Shown here: positions 35,832-50,100 of the stretch, piece after piece
Layout: each line of letters starts with the position of its first letter
Position numbering within the stretch: the stretch's first letter is position 1
Origin: Mactromeris polynyma
Lineage: Eukaryota; Mollusca; Bivalvia; Venerida; Mactridae
Length of the DNA: 64,000 bases
Reading direction: 5' to 3'
Assembly (NCBI GenBank): GCA_032209605.1
Contig: JASFXZ010000033.1
Coordinates: 3,031,001 to 3,095,000, forward strand
The notes under the pieces: model-generated
Seen by the model: the letters and a program-made list of their open reading frames with translations, nothing else
Databases searched by the model: none
Told to the model about the DNA's origin: nothing
Made by a program: the position numbers and the translations under genes

Positions 35832-38130
35832 ACATGACTTTCCTCACCTCAGATTTACCATTATAAACACGAACGGAAAGTACATTGCTAAAACATCAAA
35901 TGACCTTCGTCATAAATCTGCTACTATGACGTCATCATTTTATGTTGAGTAAACGCTTATGTAAAAGCGAGATTGTAAGGCGTTTGCTAATTTTAATTGT
36001 ATATATTTGTAATTGAATGACGAAATGTTAGACTAGATGTAAAAATTAGTGTCATACGTCTCGCTGAATTCTGTACAGTGAGAACAAAGAGGATACATGA
36101 TTCTAAAACAGGTGAGAATCGGATTCTGATACTTTGATTGCCTTGACGTGTTGTAGACGTATGTGGACATTTCTCACACCAATTAACAGAAAGCAGTTTA
36201 GGTGCGAGTCTGTTTATTCAAGTTTCAGTTCAGTTCATTTGTCTCGGGTGTGGATGTGTTATAGAACATCGAGATATGTAGCTCTATATAAGCACATCAA
36301 TTTATCGCCAACAAATAAGTTTTCAGTAAATGTGAGAATTGTAATTGATCTGCTTCCATTATAAACAGCTGATAGTGCATAATTTCACTTATTGACCAAT
36401 ACGATGCTAACAGGAACAATCACACGTGCTAGTCACGTGGTAGACACGTCACACTATAATTAAATAAATCACGCACAACTGTTATGAAGATGGATATAGC
36501 TTCTATATGTATTTGTACACACTGAACTACGTTTATTGAACGTACTTTCGGATGGAACAATTCTGGATTAAATCGAATAAATAATTAAAGCGACACTACA
36601 TATATTAAGTAATTAATTATGTAAAAACATATAGCATGTTTGATAAGGAATCAAACTACATCCATTTCACTGAGCTTGACGTAATTTGCAGTCAGTAAGA
36701 CATTGAATGTATAACTATCGACTTAGTTCTAAGAAATTTCGCTTTTACTGAAGAACTCAAGACATAAACTGTGGAATGTGACAATTTCTGATAACAAATC
36801 TGTGAAAACTACATTGTACAATTTGTGCTAAATATTTGTCTGACTTTTTGAAACTGTACCACCATATTTCATGTTTAAATGTTCACTATGCCTCTGAAGA
36901 CTATTTCTCTCTCTATGAAAAACTTTTTGATGTATTGAAACCTAATATCACTCTTCATTCGTTATGAAAACCATACATTAGGACTTCCTCTCAGATCTGT
37001 CAAAATCTTTACTTTAGTTTTGATCACTAAAATCAGCTACTTTCGGTTTTAAAACATGTCACTATCAAACTGGCAGAATGTATATTTGTAAAATGAATTG
37101 CAATTTGAGAGGTTTGAAACTAGCATACAAGCCATCTGAGACGAGAGAAAAAAGTTACGCTGCTTTAAGAGACGGACTTCAATGGAATACATTAGGATAC
37201 TTGATAAGCCCTAACAAATATATTTGTGTCAGGTTTCCCGACCTACCCTATGTTTTACCCCGACCCAGTACATTTTTTCGAGTGTTAACATTTTTTTTCT
37301 TTTTTGTAAAATTTCTTCTCTGAATTTTTCTTAAGGTTCATATATCTGCCCAGTTATTAGACGCTATACGAGTATTCCAGCTATAGAGCATTATATTCAG
37401 CTTGATAAAACATCAATGTTAAAGGGGAAAGGGGATTTGTCTTTTAACATATTAATTTAAATCTGTGAATAATTTGCTTCGTTTGGAAATAAAAAACATC
37501 TCAAAAAATTCTTTTTGCGACCTACCTACCCTTTTTTTAGGCATGAAACCTGAAACAAATATATTTGTTAGGGCTTATCAAGTATTTTAAGGTAAAAACT
37601 ACTGATTTAACCTGAGCAACAACCTGTGAACAGCAGACAGGATTGTCATCTCCCACAGGGTGTTGTTCTGTATAAACAACGTACGACCATTATGTTGTAT
37701 CATTCTCTGGAGATTTTTGTTGTAAATTATGTTTTTATGAAATATCTGAAAGATGAATGTCGATCTTTTATCACATTTATTTCGTAAATAAATCTTCCGT
37801 TAAGAGAAAATATCCTTGAAGATTCTTTCAAATGCATTCATCGCAATAGCTGCGTTTTTTGCAAATCGACTTATCACGATAGTGGCATTCGTTGACCGAA
37901 TATTTGACAATATATCAACTATAAAACACCATTACAAAATCTGGAGAATTTGATAATATATAATATCAAGACAGTGGAACAGATCGAATAAATGTTGATA
38001 GGACTAATAAATAACCATTGAACATCACGGTATCGTTTAATGCTAGCAATATAATATTTGAAATCAGATCTAATATAAATACATTACAATATTTTGCATG
38101 TGTCGATGTTAAATTTCTTGTTTTAACCTG
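35832..38130. other. Non-coding stretch
   Basis: Contains TGACGTCATCAT at 35927, possibly a MITE fragment, and otherwise short ORFs. An ATTTGT-rich segment at 37220 (CCTAACAAATATATTTG) recurs inverted near 37555 (CAAATATATTTGTTAGGG), a candidate element of about 360 bp with inverted ends. Confidence 0.45.
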
Positions 38131-38139
38131 TTCCTCAAA

Positions 38140-38202
38140 ATCACTCACTCACTCGCTCAATCACTCAATCACTCAATCACTCAAACACTCACTCACTCTA
38201 TA
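38140..38202 (+). repeat. (TCAC)n/(TCACTCAA)n microsatellite
   Basis: CACTCACTCGCTCAATCACTC and similar words in an interrupted 4- and 8-base periodicity. Confidence 0.85.
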
Positions 38203-38699
38203 TTCAAACTGAACACAGTTAATTCCGAGTGGTGAGTAACTCCACGGTTACATTGATTCACCAATCTTATTGCCTCTCCATACAGACAAATAAACTCGCA
38301 GTTTGAATGTTTTAAATCAATCTGATGTTATTCAGGCTGACCTCAATGACTGGAGATTTATCGTCACGGTTGATTGAATTATTTCTTGCGTACACAGTAT
38401 AGACAATGATAATTATAATCATTAAGTTCGAGTTATTTTCTAAGCCTGTGGTTACCGTTATGTACACGGCTCCATGTCAGAGTGAACTGATGGACTGTGT
38501 GTCCTTGAGGACAAGTTTATTACAGCTTCCATATAATGAATTATTCCCCTTCTGTTCGAGTTTCTGGACGTCACGTGATATTGTATTCTCTTCTCATATG
38601 GCTGTATAATAGTTTCAAATTTAAAGGTAAAGATTTGTTGTGCAACATAAAAAGATGCCGAGATGTTACGACACCGAGATGTTACGAATGCTGGTCACT
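38203..38699. other. Non-coding stretch
   Basis: ATTGCCTCTCCATACAGAC at about 38269 faintly matches the family A core. Otherwise nothing. Confidence 0.35.
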
Positions 38700-38905
38700 C
38701 AAGATAGAAAACGGATTACGGTAAATTCACCGAAATCAGTGGATTTCTGTAAGATAACGTACCCTCTATTGAAAGGTTAACCCATCCGCGTCAATGTTAC
38801 AAATTTGCTCGGTTGGAGAGAAATTGCCTTGGTAGTTAATGTAAAATTTGATTGGTTTACACAACACTAATATACAAATAGCAAAACCAAGTTAGTACTG
38901 CTGAA
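38700..38905 (-). repeat. Dispersed repeat family E, copy (inverted)
   Basis: CACAACACTAATATACAAAT, AGCAAAACCAAGTTAGTAC is the inverse of positions 58-100, and the GGTAAATTCACCGAAATC end is the inverse of 218-236. Confidence 0.55.
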
Positions 38906-41900
38906 CCGAAAGTAGTCCATTTTAGACATCAAAACGAAAGCAGTAATTTTTCTGTGACCAGAATTTGCAATATTACAAATCTGAGAGAATTTTCATATAT
39001 ATCATTTTGATCCATAGTGGGAAAAACATAAGGTATCATTATGTCAAAAATCATTTTTCAAACGTATTTTTATGTCCAAAGTATCACTGTAAACAGTTTA
39101 TGATAAGAGTTCCTAAGTAGTAGCAGAGATTCTTCGAAGAAAGTTAGGAGTTAAATGTCTCATTTAGTGCAAATTACGTCATATTCAGCATAATAAAACA
39201 CTATTTCGTCGGCTACAATGCCATCCCTAATATGTGAAAACAGTGTTTACGGGCAGTAATTATAAAAAAACTGTTTTGCTTCTTTAATTTTCTTTGCAAC
39301 TTTAATAAACATTTACAAATTATCGCTGAAAATCGTCGAAATCAAGTGTATAGTTCGGGCGCCATGAGACTATGCGCAATGTCGTCCCAGAACCAATGTA
39401 GTCTATCATAACTTAAAAACAATTCTGCTTAAGATCTTTGTTACATAAACCTTGGTCCCAGTGACACAAACATTTATGGCGCTTCGTGTCTCATTTAATC
39501 TCACATTTGTAGTTCGTCTGATGAAATTCTTCGTATTTTTCTATCATTTATATAAGTCAAGTTCTTTACATGATGTCGCCTTGCTGAAAACGATATACAA
39601 AATGTATACGTATATTTTAAGATACACAGCGCGCGCATTTCCCACCGATGAATGACAAGTGAGTATTTCTAAGATTTCTAAGGATTGGCTTAAACTATAA
39701 AATATAAAATATAAATTTGTCTCAGAGAAAATCTAATTTAAAAAAATGTGAATCTATCAAGAAGAAAATCAAATTTAGACATATGAATCACTGTCTGATG
39801 CAAGCATTCACGATAAACAAATGAAGAAAGAAAATTAATTTAAACGGTTACGACAAAAATAAAGTAACAAAACAAATTTGAACGAATTTTAGAAAAAAAA
39901 GAGAATTTATATATATCCTTTTATTTTGTTTATACATTTGAATACATGTGTATTAAGTTTGTGGACTACATAAGGGCATGCCGCTTTATATTTTTTGTTT
40001 GTCTGTGTGTGCCTTGGTTTTGAGCTCTTTGAGCCCAAAAAAACATTTTCGTAAGTTTAAAAAATCGCCATGGGAAGTAACCGCTGTGTCGTATTTTCGT
40101 TTGTTTTTGTAAACTTTTTAACTTGCATGTTTGAAAATAGTGAGTGAAAACTAGTCAATTTTTCTGTTAGACTTCTAATGTGTTTTAAAGAAACAAGTTG
40201 TTTAGTTATTTTTTTTATCATTTTTACCCCACATTAAAACATGTGAACTGAATGCCATTTGACCGCTGCGAGGTTTAACACCATTCTCATTTAAGCAGGT
40301 CATTAAACCAATACACAACACTTTTGATTGATTTAAACTATTTTTAACTTCTTGAGAAGTGAAAGTTGTAGTCTTAAATGTTCCTCTCATGAATTCATCA
40401 CCTTAAGTGGAAACCTTGTTACCAAGATGTCACGGTAGCTCCAAAGTAAATCTTCATAAAATCCCCGGAGGACGGAACAATTTCACTTGATTACCATTCT
40501 GTCTAAATGGTTAAGAGTTATGGCCCTTGTTTAATGGTTTCCGAAAGCGGCCCTGTCTGTTCACGTCCATTTCATTATCGTCTTTAACTCAATATAATAT
40601 GCATTGAAGATTGAATATGTTCACATTTACCAAACCAGATGTCAGACGATATTAGTAAAAAGTGTTGCTATGGTTATTTATTGAAAAACCTCGAAAAGAG
40701 TAATCTAATTTATAATTTGATTGCATTTATTGGCATATTTTTGCAAATACTTGTCAAATAAATCTTTAAAAAGCATGGTCAATTGCCAAGGACTGTCTTT
40801 GAAGCGTTCATAGTTGAGTCATACGTGCATCATGCCTTTACATGTCAAATGAACTTATGAACAGAAGAAAGGTTTGTGTATATATTTGTATCATCGTATC
40901 TGAATATCATAAAGTAACGGAATCGTATTACTAGGAGCAGTATCTTAAGTGAAAACAATACAAATATGGACATTGTGACAAGCCCGAAATACGATTCGGA
41001 AATTTAAATATTATTAAAGAAAAGAAAATACGATTCAATTTAGTTCCTTTATACTGTTATTGAAATTATAATGTTTTCCTTTCCTGTGGTATTGGCAACT
41101 TTACAAACATTGTTTAAAGTGCATTTTTCTCCGTGCAAAATGATGAATGATTTCCATGATACGATAAATACTACGACATGCCCTTGGCTAAAACATTCAA
41201 TTGTCCAACGTCTGGATTGTTCGATAATTATTTTAGATACATTTTGAAAATTGCAGACGATAAATTATTTATCAATTCATATTGACGAGTGAGAGCGAGA
41301 CAAGTCTATCTGCTACTTTGTTTATACACAGATAGTTCAGTTTCCCTTTCTTCCTTCGATAGTTTATTTTCATCATCATTTTCGTCATTTTTGAAGTATG
41401 CTAATGACAATCAAAGCGTGATTAATCTCACAATGATATGCACTGATCGGCTCATAAATATGCATATTTTCCTAGCGCGTTTTATGTGCGTCAGTTAAAC
41501 AAACATCTGAATTGTGGCTTGATGATTTATTGTTTATGTTATGCACTTTTACATGTTTAATGAATTTCAATGACACATAACAATCAGACCAGAGTTGTAG
41601 ACCTCCATATTGAGGAAGGGTTAAGTTGTTACACATGTAACAGCTAGTTTACCGCTGTATCGTATCACTAGTTGTGTTTAATATTTGTCTGACTTTTTTT
41701 TTAAACAAATAGTAATATATGTACAATGTAGTTTTCACAGATTTGTGTATTTTCTTCTTGACATAGCGAAGTAGATATGTGTTGCCAAGTGTATAAGATA
41801 CGAATATGTTGTCTGTGAATCTTAAGAGACTTCTGCTTACAGGTACATAACCACTTATACACGGGTATGCATGAGGACTTGCAAAGGTTTCAGAGATGGT

Positions 41901-41970
41901 CAAGACTGTCATTGTTTGAATAGCTAAAATGCTTATTCAAGTTGTAACAAAGATGTTAGGGAAGGGGCAT
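38906..41970. other. Non-coding stretch
   Basis: About 3 kb of AT-rich DNA with no exon, RNA gene or array supported. Confidence 0.4.
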
Positions 41971-41976
41971 TGGCCC

Positions 41977-42102
41977 CTGGATACCTGACTAAGACCCGCT
42001 GGTAGCATAGGCCACACCCAGATCCCTCGCATGTGTCTCCTGGATACCTGACTAAGACCCGCTGGGAGCATAGGCCACACCCAGATCCCTCGCATGTGGA
42101 AT
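41977..42102. repeat. 63-bp tandem duplication
   Basis: Two units starting CTGGATACCTGACTAAGACC and ending CCCTCGCATGTG, differing mainly at GGTAGC versus GGGAGC. The 21-codon period gives a Cys/Gly repetitive minus-strand ORF with no other support. Confidence 0.93.
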
Positions 42103-44059
42103 CGCAAGTTTCACCCAACAACCCTGGTTTATTGATGGTACTATTAATAGACATATTTGAATATTCATTACATTGAATACATTAATATATATGCTTGTAC
42201 TCACAAATAGAAGGAAATCGTGCAGTCAACGGATGTGTTGCGTCTAATATGGGACGGCATGAGTTCGACAAATACCACGTTCTGTTCTGGAATTCGACTT
42301 CACTCCTATTGAACATTCAAGTTTTTATACAGAGTCTCGAGCAAAGTCTTAAAATGCAAGCATCTGATTGGTTATTTCTGAGTTCAGTCTTAAAATTGAC
42401 CAATGACAAGGCTTCATTCTGAGACAAGTTGATAATTATTCCAATGACATTAGTTCTGAAATGCTGATATGTTCTTACATATAGGATGTTCAGAATAACG
42501 GAACGTGGCTGGATTACATAAAGGGAAATAATTATAAAATGAATAAAAATGAAACCTTTCAAAGTTGTCTTTCTTTGAATAAGGACAAAACGACTTAATT
42601 TGTCAAAACTGATTCCTGATAAGGGATTTAACACCGTGTATACTAAATTATTAGGACACAAGAGTTATCAATGTTAAATCTGTTTACAGTAAAATGCTGC
42701 TGAATAACTGACGGCTATCGGAACGTTCAACATTCAAAAACGCCATTACCCCACCCACTGAGTATCAAACGTGTTTGCCAGTTAAATATTGCAAACTAAT
42801 GTGATGAAGATGCATAATTTCTCACAGTAATGAAGTTCCAGGCAGGACACCATGGATGTGTAGTTCAGATTCGTCATCAGCTCGTGGAGTAATGACATCA
42901 TAAATAGCAGACAGTCGACAACCTGACATTCTGGCAATATCGCAACAACTTATGACGCAGTTTATGATAGCCTTTGAGACACTGCATGATATGTTAATGA
43001 AAGGTTTGTTTGTATTTATACTTATAATAATTAGAATACCAGGTAAGTACTTGAATGCATACCTGCAGTTTCTTTGGCGTAAATAATTGCAATGATTTCA
43101 TTTGAACGCCATCGCCTGATGCTAAAGTTCACTTATGTGTTAAGATTCGAATGTTGATTATTTGACAAGCAAAATTGCACAGCAATTAGTAAGACATTTC
43201 ATTGTATCCGTAGAGAAGACCTCGCTCATAGTTCGATCAATGAAAAGACTCGTTATATCGCCTCGTTCGAAGGTAACGTATTTGTCTGACTTCAATTGAA
43301 GAGTATCAAATTGTTTCACACAACGCCATTGGTCAACAAGTAACTCATTAATATTCATAAGACAATGACAGTTAGTTTTTATGAGTACATAATGTTGAGA
43401 CAACATAATATAAGTACCGACGATGTTCAAATGCATAAAACATGCATATACGTGTTTAAATAATCAACATAGTTTTATACTTATTCAGTTGGTAAAGTGT
43501 TTTCACGTTGTGAAGCGACCTTTAAACTATGTAAAATGATTTATTTATTTATTTAAATGATGAGTATGATTTATATAATGATAAAATTCATGACATGCAT
43601 ACGCGTGTGCAGTGTCGTATACATTTCCGCCAACCAATCGTAGATTAAAAACAAACCACGGTCTATATTTACGTATCTTCGTGTCACGACCATATCACCG
43701 CGTGCCGTTTTTGTTTTATATAATCAATTTAACAACTTCCCTCATTTTGCTGTCCTGGCTTCAAATAACACTCCGTTTTTGTTGAGTTCAAACCCGTTCT
43801 CTCTTGGTAAAGAAATTAGCTAAGCACATGGTAGAACGTTTAACCAATACAATCGTTAAAATAATTAAATTGCCTTTCTGAACGAATGTTCCCGGTTCTG
43901 GTAAACATTTCCACATTGATGTTGAATTCCCAGGAAAATTCAAGCAAAACAAAGTTGTAAGATCTGTGTGGGCAATAAATTATTCTATCCCAGAGATTAT
44001 TTCGTTCACGTTTGTTTTGCTGATGTTTCTAAACTTTACTTGTGATTATAAACAGTAAG
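42103..44059. other. Intergenic stretch upstream of the astacin gene
   Basis: No exons recognised. The last 70 bases are the presumed 5' UTR; no clear TATA box can be assigned with confidence. Confidence 0.4.
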
Positions 44060-44128
44060 ATGGCCAAGTTGTATTCGCTGTGCGTATTAATTACGTTCAC
44101 AATCGTGATTACAAGTGTACTGAATGAG
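44060..44128 (+). CDS. Astacin gene exon 1: signal peptide
   Basis: Encodes residues 1-23, MAKLYSLCVLITFTIVITS then VLNE, a typical secretion signal with a Lys-containing n-region. The start ATG is in a good context (AAGATGG) with the donor GAG|GTGAGT in phase 0. No upstream in-frame exon is needed. Confidence 0.85.
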
Positions 44129-47100
44129 GTGAGTGAAATTTGAAGGCAATTCAGCATTTAGTTTTATCGTATTTGTGTATGTTAACATAATTGTAACAAT
44201 GTGAAGTTGTCAGTTGCTTGCGGAAGAGCAGGTTAGTACTGGTTGGTAACCTAGGAACACTGGTCTGGGCAACAGACATTCTTACATAACCGAAATGCTA
44301 TTTGGACAGGTGCGTCACATAAACGCAATAAGTCGGGATAGTTCTTTTTAACTTGATAAATGATTGCTTCTCAGTTGTACCATGCATCACTTCTTAAACG
44401 TAAATCATTATTTATACATGCACTCCTAATTAAGATGCGAACATGTGAGTCATACTCTTATAAGTGATGTAAGAATCTAAATACAGTCGGACCTCGTTCA
44501 TTCGTATTCAGTGGCTCCGAAATTTTATTTCGAGTAAAACATGGTTTCGAAAGGTCCATTTCAATTCGACGTGCTTAAGAAGATATATCGGGACCTGAAA
44601 TTTATTTCGGACGACATCAAGTATTCGGATAGAAGTTTGTCAAATAAACTAACCCCGACTGTAGTCTTAAAATGAAGATATTCAAGTTAGTTTCCATTTC
44701 CGATTTATATCACCAATGTACACATATTAGGGGTCTCATTTTACTAAATGAAAACAGTACGGTTGTACTATTGTAGAGTTACATGCCTTTTGAACGTCAA
44801 CTTAAATCTACTCTAACCTTGCGTTTCATAGTTGGTGAATCAGTCAATGACAATTTGCCAAATGTACTTATAATATTAACTTATCAATCATATTATTCGT
44901 ATTACACTCGCGGAAGTTGCAGGTTGCTGACGCTGGACTAATAACAACAGAGTCCGGCACAGAACGTGTAACCAACGATTATAACTATGATACCGACGAT
45001 GAAGAAGATGCTGATGAAGGCGATGAGGAGACGACGATGAAAACAATCGAGTTATGGCCGAATGGAATTATACCATACCTCATGGCGGACGGCATGTATG
45101 GTAATATATATTTTTTTCCAGTTTTCAATTCTTATTTAAACCTTACATGATCATCGGGCATAAAATCGAATTTTGGATATAAAACAGGGAAAAGAAAACA
45201 TCATTTGATATCAGAACATAGCAGATTTCAAATATGTATAGTACCGTCTTTCTGAAAGAGGCCAAACCAAATTATATCTATGTTTAGGGTTCATTTTTCA
45301 AAAATATCTACCAGGCTTGTATAAAACAAACAAAGTGTCAATAAAAAGACAAAAACATAGTTTGTACCTAAAACATCTTTCTTCACACAAACAAAGACAT
45401 TATACATTATACATTATACATTATACATTATACATTATACATTATACATTATACATTATACATTATACATTATACATTATACATTAAGACATAAAATACA
45501 AACTACAAGTTAACAAAAACTACACAAAGTAGCAAGCAAATGACTAGATTCAAAATGATTTTTTTCAGCTTTAGAACATGGCAATTGTTTACCTGACACA
45601 TTGTTATCGGTTAAATGGGCCAATGTCGCTATGCTAAATAACACCATTTTCAGATTGTTTATCAGACTGACGAGAACCTTATCGCTAGAGGATGCTAAAC
45701 ATATATCCATATTAGTATGGCCTAATCCCAACCGCACAGAGACACAATGCTGGCTGTTACGTCGGTCTTTATTACCATATTATCGTATATGCTGTCACTT
45801 GTGTTCTCATGACCAGAACTATTTGCAGTAGTTTTCAAACCCACAACACCCTTACCTACAAACCTCAGGAACACCATTGTTCTTTTTTAAAAGAATTTAA
45901 AGCGATCTTGCAGAAGTTTAATAAAACCTGAAGCTAGTAGTTTGCACATTGTTGGATAAGCTTCCGGTACGTAATAGAGACTTGAACATTGAGAAAACAG
46001 GAAGAGGATCATGCATTTGTTGTCTCTATTTACTCTGACTTTTCCCTAAACGGTTATGTGCTCATAGTTTACTGCTGTATGTGTCTTTTGAATATATTTA
46101 TAGGCATTATATAGTATACATGATATGATTCCCAGGCGCACTTGTGAAAACTGTAGATTTATGGCCGTCTTCTTTGAGGTCTTTACGGAATTACCGCCGG
46201 TGCGGTGTGGGATTGGTTTCAAGGTGTGAGCCGCCGGTGCGGTGAGGGATTGGTTTCAAGGTGTGAGTATTTAACTCTGTATTTCAGATGATGATGACCG
46301 AGGACGTATACTCTCCGGTATGAGAAGGTGGGAATATAAAACTTGTGTTAAATTTGTTCCTTGGACGGACGAATTGTTGGCAGAATACGGTGAAGTACGC
46401 TATATAAAATTCTTCAGTGCCGGAAGGTTAGTAATTTGTGTATTCTTCCATTTTTTTCTGGTCACTCGATAATTGTCACGCCTCTGAATCAAATCCACCT
46501 GAAACCGATTTGATAAATTATTCAGAAGTAAAAAATATAATAAAGTGAAACCACTTTCCTCTTCTGTAAATGTTTGGTTTATCTTACGCGGTGTTTTACA
46601 TTGATCTTCACCCTTCCATATATATAACCTCATACCTAGAGCATTACTAAGTGATGTTTACTCACGATTACAATACTAATTATAATTATTCAAATCAAAG
46701 GCATTTCGAGTACTCAAACAGAAATAATAACATCGATTACAGGGTAAATCATCATAATGTTCGGATAATTCTCAGATTTTTATTTTTTTTTCTTCTTGTA
46801 TTTCAGTTGTTTTTCACGAACAGGAATGGAATCATACCAACCACAACTGTTTGGACTTGGAAAAGGTTGTCTTAAAGTAAGTCATATGCTTTAATGTCGA
46901 AATTAATAAGAAAGTATGTATACAAATGAAAATAGAGCTAAAATAGGAGATGGAGGAATCGATTCACGTTGTTGAACATCGCTCGTATTTTCAGAAATGA
47001 AACTTTTACCCAAAGTCTACCAAGAACCTTTGCACCAGAGACCGTCACCCACGGTTCAATCGAGCTTCGGTAAAATTCGAATAAACCACTTTTTGTAGAC

Positions 47101-50100
47101 ATTGGTTTTCTTGGTAACGTACGCGACCTCAAGTGAAAATACTCGCGCTAGTGTTTCATTCCTGCGGGCAGACAATGGACATATAATTAACGGCTGCGAC
47201 TGTTAACACGTATAGTAGAACTTGTTTCCAGTATCTAGAAGTCTTTGACGTTGTCTATATATAGTTTCGTCTCGTTGAATTGTCTGTTCTAGTTGGCTGT
47301 TTCATCCATAAAACTCGCTAATGAAGTATACGAGTTTTCTGTGCTGAATATCTGTTCTAAATTGTCTGCTTGATTTAATTAGACGGTTCATCACTCAACT
47401 CTATTTGTTTCAGTAGATTTTGTTCAAGTCAAAAGTGTATTCAAAGTAATATAGGCCAACGACCCGAAATACACAAAAATACATTTATGTGCAACAAACA
47501 AAATACAATGTCAAGGGTTTTGACATCAATTAGATGCACTATAATAATCTCTTAAAGTAATATTATGCCCATTTTTTGTTCATTTGTTTACCTAACCAAA
47601 CATGAAAAATATATTTTCTATAGTTAAAGCATCGATAAACATGCATTAACACAGAATGAACTCATAGTGTATTAATCCATATTTGTTGAAGTCAGATGTT
47701 TGTTCATCATAAATTTAAAAAAGAAGCTATTTTACAGGTTTTGACTGTTAGTAATATGGTACAAAAAAAGATTTTATCAATCGGTTTTACATTGCAATGG
47801 TTCTTATTAGAGATGTTTTAGCCCATGTAACAACAATACTGGATAAAGCCAATTCAAATACATAATGTTCAGATAAGCAAGATACATCTTTAAGGACAAC
47901 TACGATAATGTTTTTTGTGAATGTGTATGGAAACCAATAGTCCGTGAAATGAACGTTTTATATATATGCTATCAGATGATAATTATGATATACTAAGACT
48001 CTAATTGATAATACAAAAACTTGTACTTTTACATTCAGCCATGTTCAATTAATAAAATTGCTATTGAAAGTGACTCGACAATCAATCTACATAGAGAGCA
48101 GCTTTGAAAATTGTACATGAGCGTTTATATAATCATTTTACTAATGAGTGCGAAAGAACAGACAAATATTTAAGGTCATTTACAATAATGATATGGAAAG
48201 GCTGTTTTACTGTAGAACCGTCATACGATTATTTCAACAGCCTATTTCCGAAGAAATTATGTATAAATAATATTAATTTAAGGACCCGCAAATGGTTCGA
48301 ACACATGACCCCAATGACAACAGCGCCTTGCAATGAAGCACCTCGATCAACCTCGCTCAATGTGTGTCACACGAAAGGTGATGCAATAAAGAGGTTGCAT
48401 TGAATCTTCTACTTACTGTTTATTACACAAGCAATCAAATCAGATACCTTGAACATGTAGGTTAACAGTAAGTTAAGTTACAACTCAATATTTTCCATAT
48501 AATCATATATATTGACTAAGTCATAACACCGTCAGGTGGCGCTGTCTACAAGTTGTGTTTATATGTAGTAACGAAGTTCGGTCTGCAACAATGATAAAAA
48601 GACTTTAACCACTTATACGAAACACATTACTGTAACTTTTCCTGGTAAGGATGTACCCACAATGAAAGTAGTCATGCTATGGTTTATATGATTTTTATTC
48701 TGTTGACATATATTTCAGACATATACAATTATTCACGAGCTTGGTCATGCTATAGGAATGGTACACACGATGGAGAGAACAGACAGAGATTACTATATAG
48801 ATATACATTATGACAACATTAATGAAGCGTCAACACGTAACTTTGATACCACCTTGTCTAGACACATCTTGTACAATGTATATGGCACGCCGTATGATTA
48901 TAAGAGTGTGATGCATTATGGAACGAAGGTAAATTACATGTACTTTTTTTTGAATCTATAGTCGGACCTCGATCATGCGAATTTATCGGGACCATATTTC
49001 GAATGATGCATGGTTTCGAATAGCCCATATCAATTCGAAGTGCCGAAGATACATCGGGACCTGATATTTATTTCGGATTATACCAAGTATTCGGATAGAA
49101 GGATGTCGAATAAACGAGGTCCGACTGTATACAGTAAAACTTCGAAACCTCGAACAGTTTTGGCTCGAACTAGATCCCTCGAACAGTTTTGGCTCGAACT
49201 AGATACCTCGAACAGGTTCTTGAGTCCAGGCGAAACCCCTTCTTATTTCATGTTATCTAACAGTAGATCACTCGAACAGAGATAGGTCGACCACTCGAAC
49301 AGGATTTGTGGTCCCTAGCTATCATTTCATTCATTGTTCACCATAGATAGGTCGAACAATACAACAATTCACACCTTTCATTGACCGCTTAATTTATTAA
49401 TATTTGTTGACGGGTAAGATTGGCGACACATATTATTCGCACTTCGTCATAATTACTTGACAGTTGTACGTGTACAGTGGAAACTCCCTAATCCGAACAC
49501 CCTTCGGACAAACTATAAGTTCGGATTAGAGCAGATTCCGGACTGGAGAGGATTCTCCATTGAATGTCCGTAGGCAAGACATTCTTTCAGTAATTTGAAT
49601 AAGTTCGCTAGAGGTTGTTTGCGTTATCGCGATGTAATATATAATGTCTGAATGCATTCTTTTATTCGACTTTGCTGAGTAATTTAACTACAATATTTTA
49701 CATAATGTATGTAAACTTGAAAATTCAATTTATAGCCCAAAATCATAAGTTATAAGAGACCAACATATTTATGCTCCTTTCATAAAAGGAAGATGTGCGA
49801 TGCAATACATGCTGTGTTAAATATTGGTTGATATTTGAATTCTTTCAAATGTAAAATATCTTTATAATTTGTTTACTCGTTATAGAAATTGTAGAAAATT
49901 CGATTATTCAGAATATGCACCGCTATAGACGCCTCTCGTTTTATTAAAACTGTATAGAAGCATTGAATATAATTAACTTACGGTTCATTCTTAAATAGAT
50001 GTAGAAATTACAGCAAATGTATTTTGATAATTTCTTTGCATTAGACGGATATATCAATCTCAAGCAAGTATTTCAATGAATCATTCAACATGTCAAATGA

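Larger units (their letters stand above)
45101..46287 (+). other. Astacin gene intron 2, repeat-rich
   Basis: Holds the 7-bp microsatellite (45402-45486), family C copy 2 (45538-45725) and a 38-bp duplication just before the acceptor. Confidence 0.75.

Noticed and set aside
41933..42154. 73-codon Cys/Gly-rich minus-strand ORF with a 21-residue repeat
   Set aside because: Produced by the 63-bp duplication; no signal peptide, splice context or recognisable fold.
48104..48403. 99-codon ORF in astacin intron 4
   Set aside because: Starts on TTG, lies within an intron of a well-supported gene on the same strand, and has no domain.
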